Source: CAZEHS01 sp964424355 (GTDB lineage Bacteria > Bacillota > Clostridia > Peptostreptococcales > Acidaminobacteraceae). From it: a stretch of DNA of 64,000 nucleotides. Shown here piece by piece: positions 43,911 through 53,209 of this stretch. Each line of letters starts with the position of its first letter. The stretch's first letter is position 1. The translations under genes and the position numbers were made by a program. The notes below the pieces were generated by a model, which was not told where the DNA came from, searched no databases, and saw nothing but the letters and a program-made list of their open reading frames with translations. Location: the NCBI GenBank assembly GCA_964424355.1, contig CAYRIO010000011.1, positions 16,645 to 80,644 of the forward strand, given 5' to 3'.

Positions 43911-45005
43911 TCACTTGTCTATTTTCAAGACGCCGCCGTCAACTTCCAGCAGCAGATCCACCATCCGACCATAGCTCTCTACCCCATCCGTCTGCCCATT
44001 CGCCTTCAGATACCGGTCATTCACCCGGTCATGGATTTTTTCGGCCGGCCCTTCGTACTGCTTCCAGAAGGTCTTATTCGCAGCCAAATCCATTTTCACC
44101 CCAAGGCTGTACCCCTGCTTCAACTGCTGAAAGGCAATGGGGTCCACACCGTAGAGCGCGTTCATGCTATAAATCAGGCCCAGCAAAGCACCGGAGTACC
44201 TGAAATCCGCATCCGGGTGAAAGCGGCAGGAGAGCCAGGCAATGAAATTGGCTTCGTCTTCCCGGGCATACCCGTAGACGTGAGCCATTTCATGCTGGGC
44301 AGTAGCTGGCAGCAGGGAGGCCGGCAGCAGAACATTCACATTGGCTTCGGCAGTGAAAGGGGAATACATGCCGGCAATTCCTGCATACGACATAGCTACA
44401 GAATTCCATACCGGTTTCGGTGCGCCATACCGCCCTTTAAAGAAGCCCAGTTTCTGGGGCATCTCCCGAAATCCAACCGGTGCCCGTTCGAGCACGGAAC
44501 GGGCTTCCCCATCTGGCTTCATGGCTCCCTGTGCATCTCTGTCAACAGCCTCGGAGAGCGTATTCGCCTCCTGAATCATCCGTTTGCACAGCGCCGCCAG
44601 TTCCGCCCGGGAGTGCTTCTGCATCGGGATCCCCAGCTGTTCAGAGAGGGGAAGCCGGTAATAGTTGAATCCCCAGAGCACATTGAACAGGACCGCGAAG
44701 CCAAGAACCAAGGAGAGGAGCCGCAGGGCCGTTTGCCGCCAGTGCCCCTTCTCCTGTTGCCTTGCCAGCAGCCGCACTCCCAAGATTCCCAAAATCACTG
44801 CCAGCGCCACTAGCAGACAGCAAATCAGGGCTTCAAAAAGAGAAAAGGGAACCCACCCGGAAACACGGTTCAGCGCCCGGATCACAACAGGGTATATCCC
44901 CCGCGAATAGGTGCTTTCAATCAGCACCGGGTTCATTTTAAGCACCTCACAGGCTGCCAGGAGAAACACCAGAACAGCCGGAACGATCAGCTTCTTCTTA
45001 TCCAT
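43911..45005 (-). CDS. DUF3810 membrane protein with zinc-metalloprotease-like motif
   Basis: 364 residues from the ATG at 45005 (GCGGAG upstream). Three N-terminal membrane helices (about 8-25, 50-70 and 90-110) lead to a large extracytoplasmic domain. TAQHEMAHVYGYAREDEANFIAW holds HExxH-like QHEMAH plus a downstream EDEANF glutamate, so a gluzincin-type site is possible. DUF3810 is conserved in Bacillota and Bacteroidota; function is unknown. A small membrane protein gene ends 22 bp upstream, probably one operon. Confidence 0.82.
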   Translation of the reverse strand: MDKKKLIVPAVLVFLLAACEVLKMNPVLIESTYSRGIYPVVIRALNRVSGWVPFSLFEALICCLLVALAVILGILGVRLLARQQEKGHWRQTALRLLSLVLGFAVLFNVLWGFNYYRLPLSEQLGIPMQKHSRAELAALCKRMIQEANTLSEAVDRDAQGAMKPDGEARSVLERAPVGFREMPQKLGFFKGRYGAPKPVWNSVAMSYAGIAGMYSPFTAEANVNVLLPASLLPATAQHEMAHVYGYAREDEANFIAWLSCRFHPDADFRYSGALLGLIYSMNALYGVDPIAFQQLKQGYSLGVKMDLAANKTFWKQYEGPAEKIHDRVNDRYLKANGQTDGVESYGRMVDLLLEVDGGVLKIDK

Positions 45006-45027
45006 CCAGGTCTCCGCTTTCTGATTG

Positions 45028-45300
45028 CTAACAAACCTTTTCAAGGGATTCCAATCTTTTGTTCCGATAAAATAGCAGGATATCCGCCATCACCATCAGT
45101 GCGTTGAGAGCATACAGGTAAACCACCAGATCCGGCTTGTATAAGATTTTATGGACGATACCGAAGCCGTATCCGATGACAATCAGGATCAGAAAATGGA
45201 CGCTTTTCCCTCCGGTTTTGCGGGATGTCCAGGATTTATGGATTGAGAATGGCCAGGAGGCACCAAAGCACAACAACATCAGAATTTCGAAAATACTCAT
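45028..45300 (-). CDS. Small three-helix membrane protein, SemiSWEET/PQ-loop-like
   Basis: 90 residues. Three hydrophobic helices are separated by short loops. The first loop reads WPFSIHKSWTSRKTGGKS, where SemiSWEET proteins have a PQ motif then K-S-x-x-x-S; the length is also that of a SemiSWEET half-transporter. The PQ itself is replaced by PF, so sugar transport is only a suggestion. Located directly before the DUF3810 gene. Confidence 0.75.
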   Translation of the reverse strand: MSIFEILMLLCFGASWPFSIHKSWTSRKTGGKSVHFLILIVIGYGFGIVHKILYKPDLVVYLYALNALMVMADILLFYRNKRLESLEKVC

Positions 45301-45380
45301 AAGACTCCTTTCTTCAACACCGCTTGGACAATCTGCCCAAAGGACTTTGCCGCCCTTAGGATAGCATTTTTGACTGGCCT

Positions 45381-45394
45381 TTGTCCACGGACAA
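45381..45394. promoter_or_regulatory. Palindrome upstream of the isochorismatase-family gene
   Basis: TTGTCC-AC-GGACAA is a perfect 6-2-6 dyad about 70 bp before the start, with TATACT at 45425-45430 as a possible -10. Candidate operator; no regulator identified. Confidence 0.4.
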
Positions 45395-45462
45395 GAGTTT
45401 GGGATTAAAGCGGAACAATCGGGGTATACTCAAGGAAGAATCTGACTAACAGGAGGCCTATT

Positions 45463-45990
45463 ATGCCAGGTACCGCCCTTATGATCATCGACGTTCAAAT
45501 TGCAATGTTCTCGCCTTTGGAAGGTTCCGCCGTATGGAACGGGGAGAAGGTTCTCCACAATATAGACCTGCTCCTGGAGAACGCCCGGGAATCCCGGATT
45601 CCCGTGATTTTTATCCAGCATACGAATCCGGATGATGCTGAATATGCCGAAGGGCTTCCCACGTGGCATATCCATCCGGAGATTGCCCCCCTTCCCGGTG
45701 AAACGGTGATCAGGAAGCGCTACTGGGACAGCTTCCAGGACACTCCCCTTCAAGAGCTCCTGCAGGAAAAGAAAATCGACCGCCTGATTATCGTCGGCAT
45801 GCAAACGGAGTACTGTGTGGATACCACTGTGCGCAGCGCCTTGGGCCGCGGCTACGAGGTCGTCTTCGTGAAGGATGCCCATACGACCTTTGATACACCC
45901 CTTCTTAAGGCTGAGCAGATTGTTGCCCATCACAATCGGGTGTTGGGGAGTCGGGCCGAGATTAAAGCCACCCAGGAAATTGTATTTTAG
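45463..45990 (+). CDS. Isochorismatase-family cysteine hydrolase
   Basis: 175 residues with AGGAGG. Catalytic triad visible: Asp9 in MIIDVQ, Lys in VIRKRYWDSF, Cys in GMQTEYCVDTT. The non-proline cis-peptide segment GMQTEYC is typical of the YcaC/nicotinamidase-like hydrolases. Substrate unknown; hydrolysis of an amide or vinyl-ether bond in a small molecule is expected. Monocistronic, with a strong terminator. Confidence 0.88.
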   Translation: MPGTALMIIDVQIAMFSPLEGSAVWNGEKVLHNIDLLLENARESRIPVIFIQHTNPDDAEYAEGLPTWHIHPEIAPLPGETVIRKRYWDSFQDTPLQELLQEKKIDRLIIVGMQTEYCVDTTVRSALGRGYEVVFVKDAHTTFDTPLLKAEQIVAHHNRVLGSRAEIKATQEIVF

Positions 45991-45995
45991 CGCTA

Positions 45996-46042
45996 CAAAC
46001 AAGTAACGCCTGAGTTTTTTCAGGCGTTACTTGTTTGTTTTT
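45996..46042. terminator. Bidirectional terminator between the hydrolase and htrA
   Basis: A perfect 18-bp stem CAAACAAGTAACGCCTGA (45996-46013) / TCAGGCGTTACTTGTTTG (46020-46037) followed by TTTTTC on the plus strand. Confidence 0.9.
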
Positions 46043-46044
46043 CT

Positions 46045-47352
46045 TTAATTCAAACCATGGTTCTTATCCTTTAGGGTTACAGTCGCTTCAATTTTCGTTT
46101 TACCCTCCCTAACCCATTTCAAATTGACCTGATCCCCAACCTTGTGTCCACTGATCAGTGTGATCAACTGCTCCATCGTGGTAACCTGCTGCCCGTCAAA
46201 GGAAATGAGCACATCTCCCTTTTGGACCCCGCCCAGTGCTGCAGAACTGCCTGGAACCACTTCCATCACGATGACGCCGACAGGAAGCTCATAGAGCTTG
46301 CTCATCTCTGCATCGATGTTCCGTCCGGCAATCCCCAGATAGGGTCTGGAAACATATCCTTGGGTAAGCAGCTGATCCAGAATGGGTTTTGTCGAATTGA
46401 TGGGGATTGCAAAACCGATCCCCTCAACTTTCGTATCGGCAATCTTGATGGTGTTGATCCCAATGACCTCACCATTGCTGTTCACCAAGGCACCTCCACT
46501 GTTGCCGGGGTTGATGGCCGCATCGGTCTGAATCAGACTCAGGCGGTTCAGGGATTCATCCACACGTCTGTCCAATGCGCTGATGATTCCAGCGGTTACT
46601 GTCCGACTGTACCCTAAGGGGTTCCCGATGGCGATGGCTGTCTCACCGACCTTCACGGCGTCCGAGTTCCCAAGGACTGCGGGCTTCACCTTGGAAAGCT
46701 GATCTGCAGGAACCTGGGATTTATCGACCTTCACCACTGCCAGATCCGTGTCCGGATCCACGCCCACCAGTTGGGCCTTCAATGTCAGCGTGTCAGTAAG
46801 GCCCACCAGGACCTCTGTGGCACCGTCAACAACGTGGTTGTTTGTCATGATCAGAATCGCATCCTTCGTGATATTGAAAATCACGCCGGATCCGGTCCCC
46901 TCGCTTTGAGTCTGGTTCATGAACATGTCCTGAACGGCAATTTTTGAGGTGATCGGGACCACCGAAGGTCCTACCTGCTCTGCGATATTCACAATCGATT
47001 TATTGCCTGGCAACAGGGATACAGGGGTAGCAGCCTGTGTGCTCGGATTTTCCATATAGTAGACACTGTTGAACTTGCTGTTGTCAAAATATTTGATCCC
47101 TGCACCAATGCCGAATCCCAGTGCACCGCCACCAACCAGCACCCCTGCCAGGACCCAAGCGACAGCTTTCCCGAAGCCCTTCTTCGCGGGCGCTTTAGAA
47201 GGGGGCATCTCACTGGTGTCTTGCGTATTTTCCTCTTGCATTCCGTCTGAAATCACTTCCGGAAGCGATTCACTGCTTTCATCTTCAATCAGAGGAATTT
47301 CCTCTTGATGTCCTTCTCGGCCTTCCCGAACTTCTCGCTCTTCGCTGTTCAT
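46045..47352 (-). CDS. htrA: HtrA/DegP-like membrane-anchored serine protease
   Basis: 435 residues. An acidic cytoplasmic N-terminus (about 1-60), one membrane helix (about 64-84), a trypsin-like domain with triad His in TNNHVVDG, Asp in DTDLAVVKVD and Ser in GNSGGAL, and one C-terminal PDZ domain (about 330-425). It degrades or refolds damaged envelope proteins. It lies downstream of hsp20 and a two-component system, an arrangement that recalls CssRS-HtrA control in Bacillus. RBS AAGGAGG. Confidence 0.93.
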   Translation of the reverse strand: MNSEEREVREGREGHQEEIPLIEDESSESLPEVISDGMQEENTQDTSEMPPSKAPAKKGFGKAVAWVLAGVLVGGGALGFGIGAGIKYFDNSKFNSVYYMENPSTQAATPVSLLPGNKSIVNIAEQVGPSVVPITSKIAVQDMFMNQTQSEGTGSGVIFNITKDAILIMTNNHVVDGATEVLVGLTDTLTLKAQLVGVDPDTDLAVVKVDKSQVPADQLSKVKPAVLGNSDAVKVGETAIAIGNPLGYSRTVTAGIISALDRRVDESLNRLSLIQTDAAINPGNSGGALVNSNGEVIGINTIKIADTKVEGIGFAIPINSTKPILDQLLTQGYVSRPYLGIAGRNIDAEMSKLYELPVGVIVMEVVPGSSAALGGVQKGDVLISFDGQQVTTMEQLITLISGHKVGDQVNLKWVREGKTKIEATVTLKDKNHGLN

Positions 47353-47401
47353 GCCGCTTCCTCCTTGTCACATGGCATTCAGACCCAGGCTTCTTTGAAG
47401 A

Positions 47402-47425
47402 AGAGGCCCGGTACTGCACCGGGCA
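47402..47425 (-). terminator. Weak terminator between hsp20 and htrA
   Basis: GCCCGGT (47406-47412) / ACCGGGC (47418-47424) stem; the minus strand continues CTCTTCTTC, only moderately T-rich, so some read-through into htrA is possible. Confidence 0.5.
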
Positions 47426-47436
47426 CACTTATGGGT

Positions 47437-47889
47437 TTATTCTCTTATCTCTATGGTTTTTCCGGATCCAGCGACCAGCGGTTTTTTTTTCAATTCGATC
47501 CTCAAAACGCCATTTCGGAAAACCGCTTCAATTTTCTCTGACTGGATATTGTCGATGTAGAAGCTGCGTCGGTATTCTCCGCACTGACGCTCCTTCCGGA
47601 TAAAGCTATTTTCCTTCGTCTCCTTCACCTCGTCCCGTCGGGCCGTGATGGTCAGATAGTTGTTTTCATATTCAATCTTCAGATTTTCCTTCTCCATGCC
47701 AGGCAGATCCGCTTCAATCAGGTATTTATCCCCCTGATCGGAAACATCCACCCTGAAACCGCCGAAGTGGCTGTCGATACTTCGGATGGGTGCCAGAAAA
47801 CCGTCATTGAAAAAGCTGTCGAAGAAGTCGTCAAAGACATCCTCCGTACGAGACAATGCATTTTTTCTGTAAGGGATCAGTTTGAACAT
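47437..47889 (-). CDS. Hsp20/alpha-crystallin small heat-shock protein
   Basis: 150 residues from the ATG at 47889 (AGGAGG 8 nt upstream). The alpha-crystallin domain (about 45-138) has VDVSDQGDKYLIEADLPGM and FRNGVLRIELKK (the G-V-L motif), and the C-terminus ends with a short I-x-I-type anchor (TIEIRE). It holds unfolding proteins. No CIRCE element is present upstream. Confidence 0.93.
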   Translation of the reverse strand: MFKLIPYRKNALSRTEDVFDDFFDSFFNDGFLAPIRSIDSHFGGFRVDVSDQGDKYLIEADLPGMEKENLKIEYENNYLTITARRDEVKETKENSFIRKERQCGEYRRSFYIDNIQSEKIEAVFRNGVLRIELKKKPLVAGSGKTIEIRE

Positions 47890-48097
47890 AAGGATGACCT
47901 CCTCCATGGGTTATTTGTTTTATTTTTTATGTGACAAAAGCCGCGCGCAGGCTTGTCTGCAAGGGACCGGTGAGACATTCAGCAGGGGGGAGAGACTGAA
48001 CGCCACCGGATATCATTTCGGGAAGTCTCATCATCAGCTTCCCTATGGCTTAAGTATAGAGCAGGGTTTTGAACAGACTATGAACAAAGTGTTAACT

Positions 48098-49516
48098 CTA
48101 CTCATCGGACCGAACAGGCAGGGAGAAAATGAACAGCGTTCCGATGTATTCATTGCTGTATACATCGATCTTCTCCCCGTGGGCCCTTAGAATTTCCCGA
48201 ACAATGGCCAGTCCCAGGCCAGAGGAATGCTTTTCAAGCCCTCGGGAGGCATCCAATTTGGAAAAGCGGCTCCAGATCCGGTGAAGCTGATCCTCCGGAA
48301 TGGGCGTGCCGGTATTGCGGATCCCCACCAGCAGCTTGTTCCCTTTCTGCTCTGTCTTGATTTGAATGGCCCCGCCTTCCTCCGTGAATTTGATGGCATT
48401 GTCCACCAGGTTGGTAACCACCCGGGCAATCTGATGCGGATCCCCATGGACCTGGGGACTCTGTTTCTCCAAATCGAAGATGAGATTCAGGTGTTTCTTA
48501 TCAATGCGCTCCTCAAAGGTGTCCGCCGCCTGTAAAAGCAGCTGGTGCATATTGAAATCACTGGTGTTCAATATCAGCTGCCCGCTCTGGATAATGGAGA
48601 GATCCAAAATGTCATTGGTCAGTTTCAAGAGCCTGCGGCTTTCTTCCTCGATGATGTGAAGGGTTCTTCCCTTGCGCTCCTCCGGAACGGTCCCGTCCTG
48701 AAGCCCTTGAACATAGCCGATCACTGATGTCAGCGGAGACCGAAGATCATGGGATAGATCCGAAATGAAATTGCGCCGGATCTCATCTGTCCGCTGCAGC
48801 TCCCGAGCCATTTCATTGAAGCTCCCAACCAGTTGCCCCAGTTCATCCTTCCGCTTGGTTTCTATCTGATACTCCAGATTCCCATCCATGATGGTCCGGG
48901 CCGCATTGTTCAGGTTTTTTATTTCCTGGGTCACCTGCCGCATGATGAAGAACATCAAACCGGAAGCAAGCAGGGTCGCGATCAGCAGCGCCGCAATCCC
49001 GATGTTCAGAACATCCGCGCTGACCCGATTGATCTCCGGCAGGGACACATTCATGAACAGGGCCAGGACCACCGCATCGTTATGGCGAATGGGGTAGCCC
49101 ACCGTCAGAACCGCATCATCAAAAATGGGCTTGATAAACCCCTGGCGGCGTACAACCTGGCCCTTGAAGACCGTGTTGACATCCTCCTGATTCAATTGTT
49201 TCTCAATCAATGAATAATCCTTGATTCCCGGGGACACAAAAACTTGCCCGGCCTGGTTCACAATCCAGACATTGGCGCCGATGTAGCGCTCCAGATTGAT
49301 CACCTCGCGGTTGAGCAAGGTGCTGTCAAGATTCCCCGAAGCGTAGGACTCATCAAAAATAGTCTGAAAATCAGATCCCAGACTGACAAGTTCCTTGGTT
49401 TTCTGGGTCGTGAAATAACTTTTCATCCCGTAGTTGAGTCCTACCGCCAGCAAAATAAAGCCTACCAGCATCACCACCGCTGTCAGCGCCACCAATTTTC
49501 CATAAAGTGATCTCAT
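48098..49516 (-). CDS. Sensor histidine kinase of an envelope-stress-type system
   Basis: 472 residues. Two membrane helices (about 9-30 and 170-192) enclose an extracytoplasmic sensor with GANVWIVNQAGQVFVSPG. HAMP (about 190-245), HisKA with ISDLSHDLRSPLTSVIGY, and HATPase_c with NLVDNAIKFTEEGG and SGLGLAIVREI follow. Together with the preceding regulator it resembles CssS or BaeS-like kinases. Twelve bp separate it from the regulator stop. Proximity to hsp20 and htrA suggests a misfolded-protein signal; that is inference. Confidence 0.9.
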   Translation of the reverse strand: MRSLYGKLVALTAVVMLVGFILLAVGLNYGMKSYFTTQKTKELVSLGSDFQTIFDESYASGNLDSTLLNREVINLERYIGANVWIVNQAGQVFVSPGIKDYSLIEKQLNQEDVNTVFKGQVVRRQGFIKPIFDDAVLTVGYPIRHNDAVVLALFMNVSLPEINRVSADVLNIGIAALLIATLLASGLMFFIMRQVTQEIKNLNNAARTIMDGNLEYQIETKRKDELGQLVGSFNEMARELQRTDEIRRNFISDLSHDLRSPLTSVIGYVQGLQDGTVPEERKGRTLHIIEEESRRLLKLTNDILDLSIIQSGQLILNTSDFNMHQLLLQAADTFEERIDKKHLNLIFDLEKQSPQVHGDPHQIARVVTNLVDNAIKFTEEGGAIQIKTEQKGNKLLVGIRNTGTPIPEDQLHRIWSRFSKLDASRGLEKHSSGLGLAIVREILRAHGEKIDVYSNEYIGTLFIFSLPVRSDE

Positions 49517-49528
49517 AAGCCCCTCACA

Positions 49529-50215
49529 TCATTTTTTGGTTGAAAATTTATAGCCCACGCCCCAGACGGTTTTCAGCTCCCAGGGATCCTCCTCCGTGAA
49601 CTTTTCACGGATCCGCTTCACATGAACGTCCACCGTACGGCTGTCTCCAAAATAATCATAGCCCCAAATCTGTTCCAGCAGCTGCTCCCGGGTAAAGACC
49701 CGATCCGGATGACTTGCCAGATAATAGAGAAGTTCCAATTCTTTGGGCGGAAAATCCTGCCGGTTTCCATGATAGATCACAGCGTACTCTTCCAAATCGA
49801 TGCCCAGATTCTTATACACCACGGCCGAACGGCTTGCAGAAGCACCTCCCGCACGCCGGAGTACCGCTTTCACACGGGCTAGCAGCTCCTTGCCATCAAA
49901 AGGCTTCACCAGGTAATCATCAGCACCCAGTTCCAGCCCCAAGACTTTGTCAAAGGTCTCTCCTCGGGCAGTGAGCATCACCACCGGAACACTGCTGATT
50001 TTTCGCAGCTCCTTCAGCACCTCAAGTCCATCTATCTCTGGCAGCATGATATCCAGGAGCACAAGATCGGGCGTCAGTTCCCCGAATTCGCCCAGCAGGG
50101 ATTTCCCACTGCCGTATATCCGTGTTTCATAGCCATCCCGTTCCAAATAAAGCTGTATCAGGTCCGCAATATTGCGGTCATCATCCACTACCGCGATCAT
50201 CTTTTTACTGTCCAT
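49529..50215 (-). CDS. OmpR-family response regulator
   Basis: 228 residues. The receiver has DDDRN, phospho-acceptor Asp in VLLDIMLPEIDG and Lys in YLVKPFDG. The winged-helix domain (about 130-226) ends VWGVGYKFSTKK. RBS GCGGAGG. First gene of a two-gene operon with the kinase; hsp20 and htrA are the likely targets by position. Confidence 0.93.
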   Translation of the reverse strand: MDSKKMIAVVDDDRNIADLIQLYLERDGYETRIYGSGKSLLGEFGELTPDLVLLDIMLPEIDGLEVLKELRKISSVPVVMLTARGETFDKVLGLELGADDYLVKPFDGKELLARVKAVLRRAGGASASRSAVVYKNLGIDLEEYAVIYHGNRQDFPPKELELLYYLASHPDRVFTREQLLEQIWGYDYFGDSRTVDVHVKRIREKFTEEDPWELKTVWGVGYKFSTKK

Positions 50216-50417
50216 AGTTTCCTCCGCTTAAAATTTCAACTGTATCACACCCTCATCATACTCTTGGGATGCCTTCCCCCGCAACCAGAAAGTCCACGCT
50301 CCAAAGCGCTTGTTCACATCTCTCACGTTCAATATCTCGTTTACACCTTATCCAGTAATTGTGGTATTCTATACCCAAGTCTCACAACTATAAAGAATTA
50401 ACTCCCTGGAGGTACTT

Positions 50418-51902
50418 ATGAAAAAAATACTGGCATCCCTGGTGATTTTGACTTTGAGCGCTACTCTCCTGGCTGGCTGCAGTCCTGACGAGCTCTCCTT
50501 CTTGCAATTGAATCACGAAATCAGCAGCCTGGACGCATACACCATGACCGGCGCCGTTAACTGGAACACCGATTTGGAAGCGCTATTGGGTGAAGGCTCC
50601 GACCTCCTCCCAGCCGAGATCGATTCTCAGCGCGAATTGATCCGCATCATTGAAGAGGAAGGACTGAAACACCTTACCTTCTCCTATGGCATCGATTTGA
50701 ACGCAAAAGCCATGGAGGCCCACTATGCTGCCGGAAATACCCCCCTCTTCAAACTGCTTCTGAAAAATGACGTCTACTATGTGAACTTTGACGGTCTCCT
50801 TGACCTTGTGAAACGGAACGACACCCAAGCGCTCCAGAACGATGCGTTCTACGGAAAATTGGAAGTCCTGAAAGGCAAGTACTTGGCAATATCCGTTGAA
50901 GATCTTCTGAATAGCGGCTTCGCCTCCTCCGAGTTTGCACGCCCCGCAGCTTTTCAGGACTCCCTGTCCAATCAACAGGCACTGCGGAAAAACGTATTGA
51001 ATTATTTCATGGATTTCGCTAAAACCGAGCTTTCAGGCTATAATCCCGGACTGGTTAAAAAGACCTACGATACCACCCTCCATGCCGATGTCTACGGTTA
51101 TTCCGTCAATCTGGAACAAGCTCCCCTCCTGACTCTTGAGTTTATTCTCTATCTGCTGGACCACTTGGACGGAACCGAGGCCCTGGTGACTCAGATCGTT
51201 TCCGATCCGCTCATCCAGGAGCAAGCTGATCTGGATGGAGAAAACACGGTCGCAGAAGTGCACAGCGCCTTTGACGATTTGCGCAATGATCTGGACAGCA
51301 CCCGGGCCATCCTATCTGAAACCATTGCGGAGGAACGCGAAGCCGGTACCCTGACGGATCAAGTCAAATCTTCTATCGGCTCCGCAACCGTCGCCGCACG
51401 GATTGCCAAGCTGGGCCCCAATAAATACTGGAATCAGTTCAGCGTATCCCTTAATAATCCCACAGGCCAGTTCATGAGAACAAACGCCTCTTTGGATGCG
51501 ACTTTTATCCTGAATGCAGGAACCGTTGCCGCAATCCAGGCTCCCACCCAAACTGTTCCCTTCGACACTTTCAATGACTCCCTGCCCCACACCCTGATTC
51601 TTGAGCCTGATTATGATACCGCTTCCTACGATGCCGGGCTTCTCAGCACCACGTATCTGGACGCAGACATGATCAACAGCGACGGCCACTGGTTCATCAG
51701 CCTTGCATCGCTTCCCGACCATTTCAAGACACTGGTGACGCTTCAGGGCTCCCAGCTGGTCATCGGCGGCAAAACCTTGATGGAACCCACCGATCTCCAG
51801 CACCGGGGCGATGCCACCTACGTTGCTCTCACCGCTTTCAAACACGCTGGCGCAACCCTCACCTGGGACGCCGAGTACCGGACACTCACCCTTGAAAATT
51901 GA
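50418..51902 (+). CDS. Lipoprotein with C-terminal copper-amine-oxidase-N-like (stalk) domain
   Basis: 494 residues. Signal peptide with lipobox LLAGC. The central region (30-370) is unrecognised, helical and rich in Leu/Asp. The last about 85 residues (TYLDADMINSDGHWFISLAS ... GDATYVALTAFKHAGATLTWDAEYRTLTLE) match the repeat seen in Cu-amine-oxidase N-terminal domains of clostridial surface proteins. Substrate or partner unknown. A short AACCGG/CCGGTT hairpin with T's follows the stop (51910-51933). Confidence 0.8.
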   Translation: MKKILASLVILTLSATLLAGCSPDELSFLQLNHEISSLDAYTMTGAVNWNTDLEALLGEGSDLLPAEIDSQRELIRIIEEEGLKHLTFSYGIDLNAKAMEAHYAAGNTPLFKLLLKNDVYYVNFDGLLDLVKRNDTQALQNDAFYGKLEVLKGKYLAISVEDLLNSGFASSEFARPAAFQDSLSNQQALRKNVLNYFMDFAKTELSGYNPGLVKKTYDTTLHADVYGYSVNLEQAPLLTLEFILYLLDHLDGTEALVTQIVSDPLIQEQADLDGENTVAEVHSAFDDLRNDLDSTRAILSETIAEEREAGTLTDQVKSSIGSATVAARIAKLGPNKYWNQFSVSLNNPTGQFMRTNASLDATFILNAGTVAAIQAPTQTVPFDTFNDSLPHTLILEPDYDTASYDAGLLSTTYLDADMINSDGHWFISLASLPDHFKTLVTLQGSQLVIGGKTLMEPTDLQHRGDATYVALTAFKHAGATLTWDAEYRTLTLEN

Positions 51903-51950
51903 TTGACTTGAACCGGTCCCCTGGGCCGGTTTTCGTTTGCCGCCTTTAGC

Positions 51951-51993
51951 AACCACCGCGGTGGTTTGCAACGATGCCTGGCTATGATATAAT
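51951..51993 (+). promoter_or_regulatory. trmB-type gene promoter with palindromic operator
   Basis: AACCACCGCGGTGGTT (51951-51966) is a perfect 16-bp palindrome overlapping the -35 TTTGCA (51965-51970); the -10 TATAAT is at 51988-51993 with 17-bp spacing. Autorepression by the encoded TrmB-family protein is likely but not shown. Confidence 0.65.
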
Positions 51994-52020
51994 GAATCCA
52001 CGATAACACCGGAGGTTTTT

Positions 52021-52827
52021 ATGAACACGAATCTGCAAGACATCTTGGATGAACTCATGCGCCTGGGCTTCAGCGCTTATGAAGCAAAGGCTTATATCGC
52101 ACTGATGCAGAGTCCCTCAGTAACCGCCTATGAGGTCAGTAAGCTCTCCGGAGTGCCGCAGTCAAAAATTTACGAAACCATGAAGAAAATCGTAGACAAA
52201 GGCCTGGCCATTGCTGAAGGCACGAAACCGGTCACCTTCATCGCCCTTTCCATCGACGAATTCCTCGACCGCTACCGGGCGGACCTGAACAAAAGCATGG
52301 ATTTTCTCCGGGATAACGTGAAAGCCATCGGCAACCAGCCCAGCCTGGAATATATCTGGCACTTCAACGGCTCCCTGCAGCTGATGAACAAGATCCGAAG
52401 CCTGATCTGCGAGGCACAGGCCTCCCTGTACATCGAAATCTGGTCAGATGAATATATGGAGCTTCTGGAAGATCTGAAGGATGCCCAGGCCCGCGGCATC
52501 AAGATCGCCGCAGTGGTCTATGGCACAATCCCGGAGGAAGTGGGCAAGGTTTACTACCATGCCATGGATGCCCTGCTCGAGAACGAGGCCCGCAGCGGAC
52601 GCTGGCTGAACATCATCCGGGATAATCAGGAATGCTGCTTTGGCATATTCAGCCAGGCGAACCCATCGGGCATCTGGACACAAAACGACTCCCTGATGCT
52701 GCTCTCAAAGAGCTTCATCAGTCACGACATCATGATCGCTGAAATCTACAGCCGCTTCAAGGATCTTCTAGACGCCGAATTCGGCGAGAACCTGGTTAAG
52801 CTGCGGCAAAGCCTGGGATTCAAATAA
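52021..52827 (+). CDS. TrmB-family transcriptional regulator
   Basis: 268 residues with CGGAGG. The N-terminal winged helix (LMRLGFSAYEAKAYIALMQS ... EVSKLSGVPQSKIYETMKKI) is a classical TrmB domain at about 9-75. The C-terminal PLD-like effector domain (about 110-255: LYIEIWSDEYMELLEDL) in TrmB proteins binds sugars. No adjacent sugar genes are present, so its regulon is elsewhere or is only itself. A strong terminator follows. Confidence 0.9.
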   Translation: MNTNLQDILDELMRLGFSAYEAKAYIALMQSPSVTAYEVSKLSGVPQSKIYETMKKIVDKGLAIAEGTKPVTFIALSIDEFLDRYRADLNKSMDFLRDNVKAIGNQPSLEYIWHFNGSLQLMNKIRSLICEAQASLYIEIWSDEYMELLEDLKDAQARGIKIAAVVYGTIPEEVGKVYYHAMDALLENEARSGRWLNIIRDNQECCFGIFSQANPSGIWTQNDSLMLLSKSFISHDIMIAEIYSRFKDLLDAEFGENLVKLRQSLGFK

Positions 52828-52841
52828 GCGCACAGCAAAAG

Positions 52842-52868
52842 GAGCCACGACAAATGTCGTGGCTCTTC
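52842..52868 (+). terminator. Terminator of the TrmB gene
   Basis: GAGCCACGAC (52842-52851) - AAAT - GTCGTGGCTC (52856-52865) followed by TTCTTTTG. Confidence 0.85.
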
Positions 52869-52874
52869 TTTTGA

Positions 52875-52912
52875 AAAGAGGAAGCGTAGAGACAGGGGAG
52901 GTCTACGCTTTG
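52875..52912 (-). terminator. Terminator of the small-peptide transcript
   Basis: AAGCGTAGA (52882-52890) / TCTACGCTT (52902-52910), 9 bp, followed on the minus strand by CCTCTTTTC. It lies 80 bp after the stop of the 25-residue ORF. Confidence 0.65.
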
Positions 52913-52987
52913 GCAAGGGGGGTGAAACAAGGAGTTTATGTCAATTTTGAAAAGGGAAGAGCGATGAGGGTGAAGCAGTGAATCATT

Positions 52988-53065
52988 TCATCGGTTGTCT
53001 ACATTGTAGTAATGCAGATTAACTGCCAGCAAGGTGATGATTGTTGCATACAGGTTCAGTTCCAT
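52988..53065 (-). CDS. 25-residue hydrophobic peptide with its own promoter and terminator
   Basis: ATG at 53065 with AAAGGAG 8 nt upstream encodes MELNLYATIITLLAVNLHYY plus NVDNR and a TGA stop at 52988. Residues 4-17 could form a short membrane helix. A TTGACC-N17-CATAAT promoter lies 145 bp upstream and a terminator 80 bp downstream, so the locus is a complete transcription unit of about 320 nt. No family recognised. It could be a type I toxin-like or regulatory membrane peptide, or the RNA itself may be the product. The combination of all signals supports a real gene. Confidence 0.6.
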   Translation of the reverse strand: MELNLYATIITLLAVNLHYYNVDNR

Positions 53066-53209
53066 GGTAACAGCTCCTTTCTTTGGCTACATGGAGGCAA
53101 TTGTCCTCCAAATTGATCGTTAGAATAATAACTATATTTTCTGATAAATTCTCAGTTTTCTCGTTTGTTCGAAGTTTGAGCAAACGTTAAACTGTCTTGC
53201 TACACCTTT

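Noticed and set aside
47890..48097. CIRCE or CtsR-type heat-shock element upstream of hsp20
   Set aside because: Neither the CIRCE inverted repeat nor a CtsR heptad repeat was found in this stretch; control by the adjacent two-component system is more plausible.
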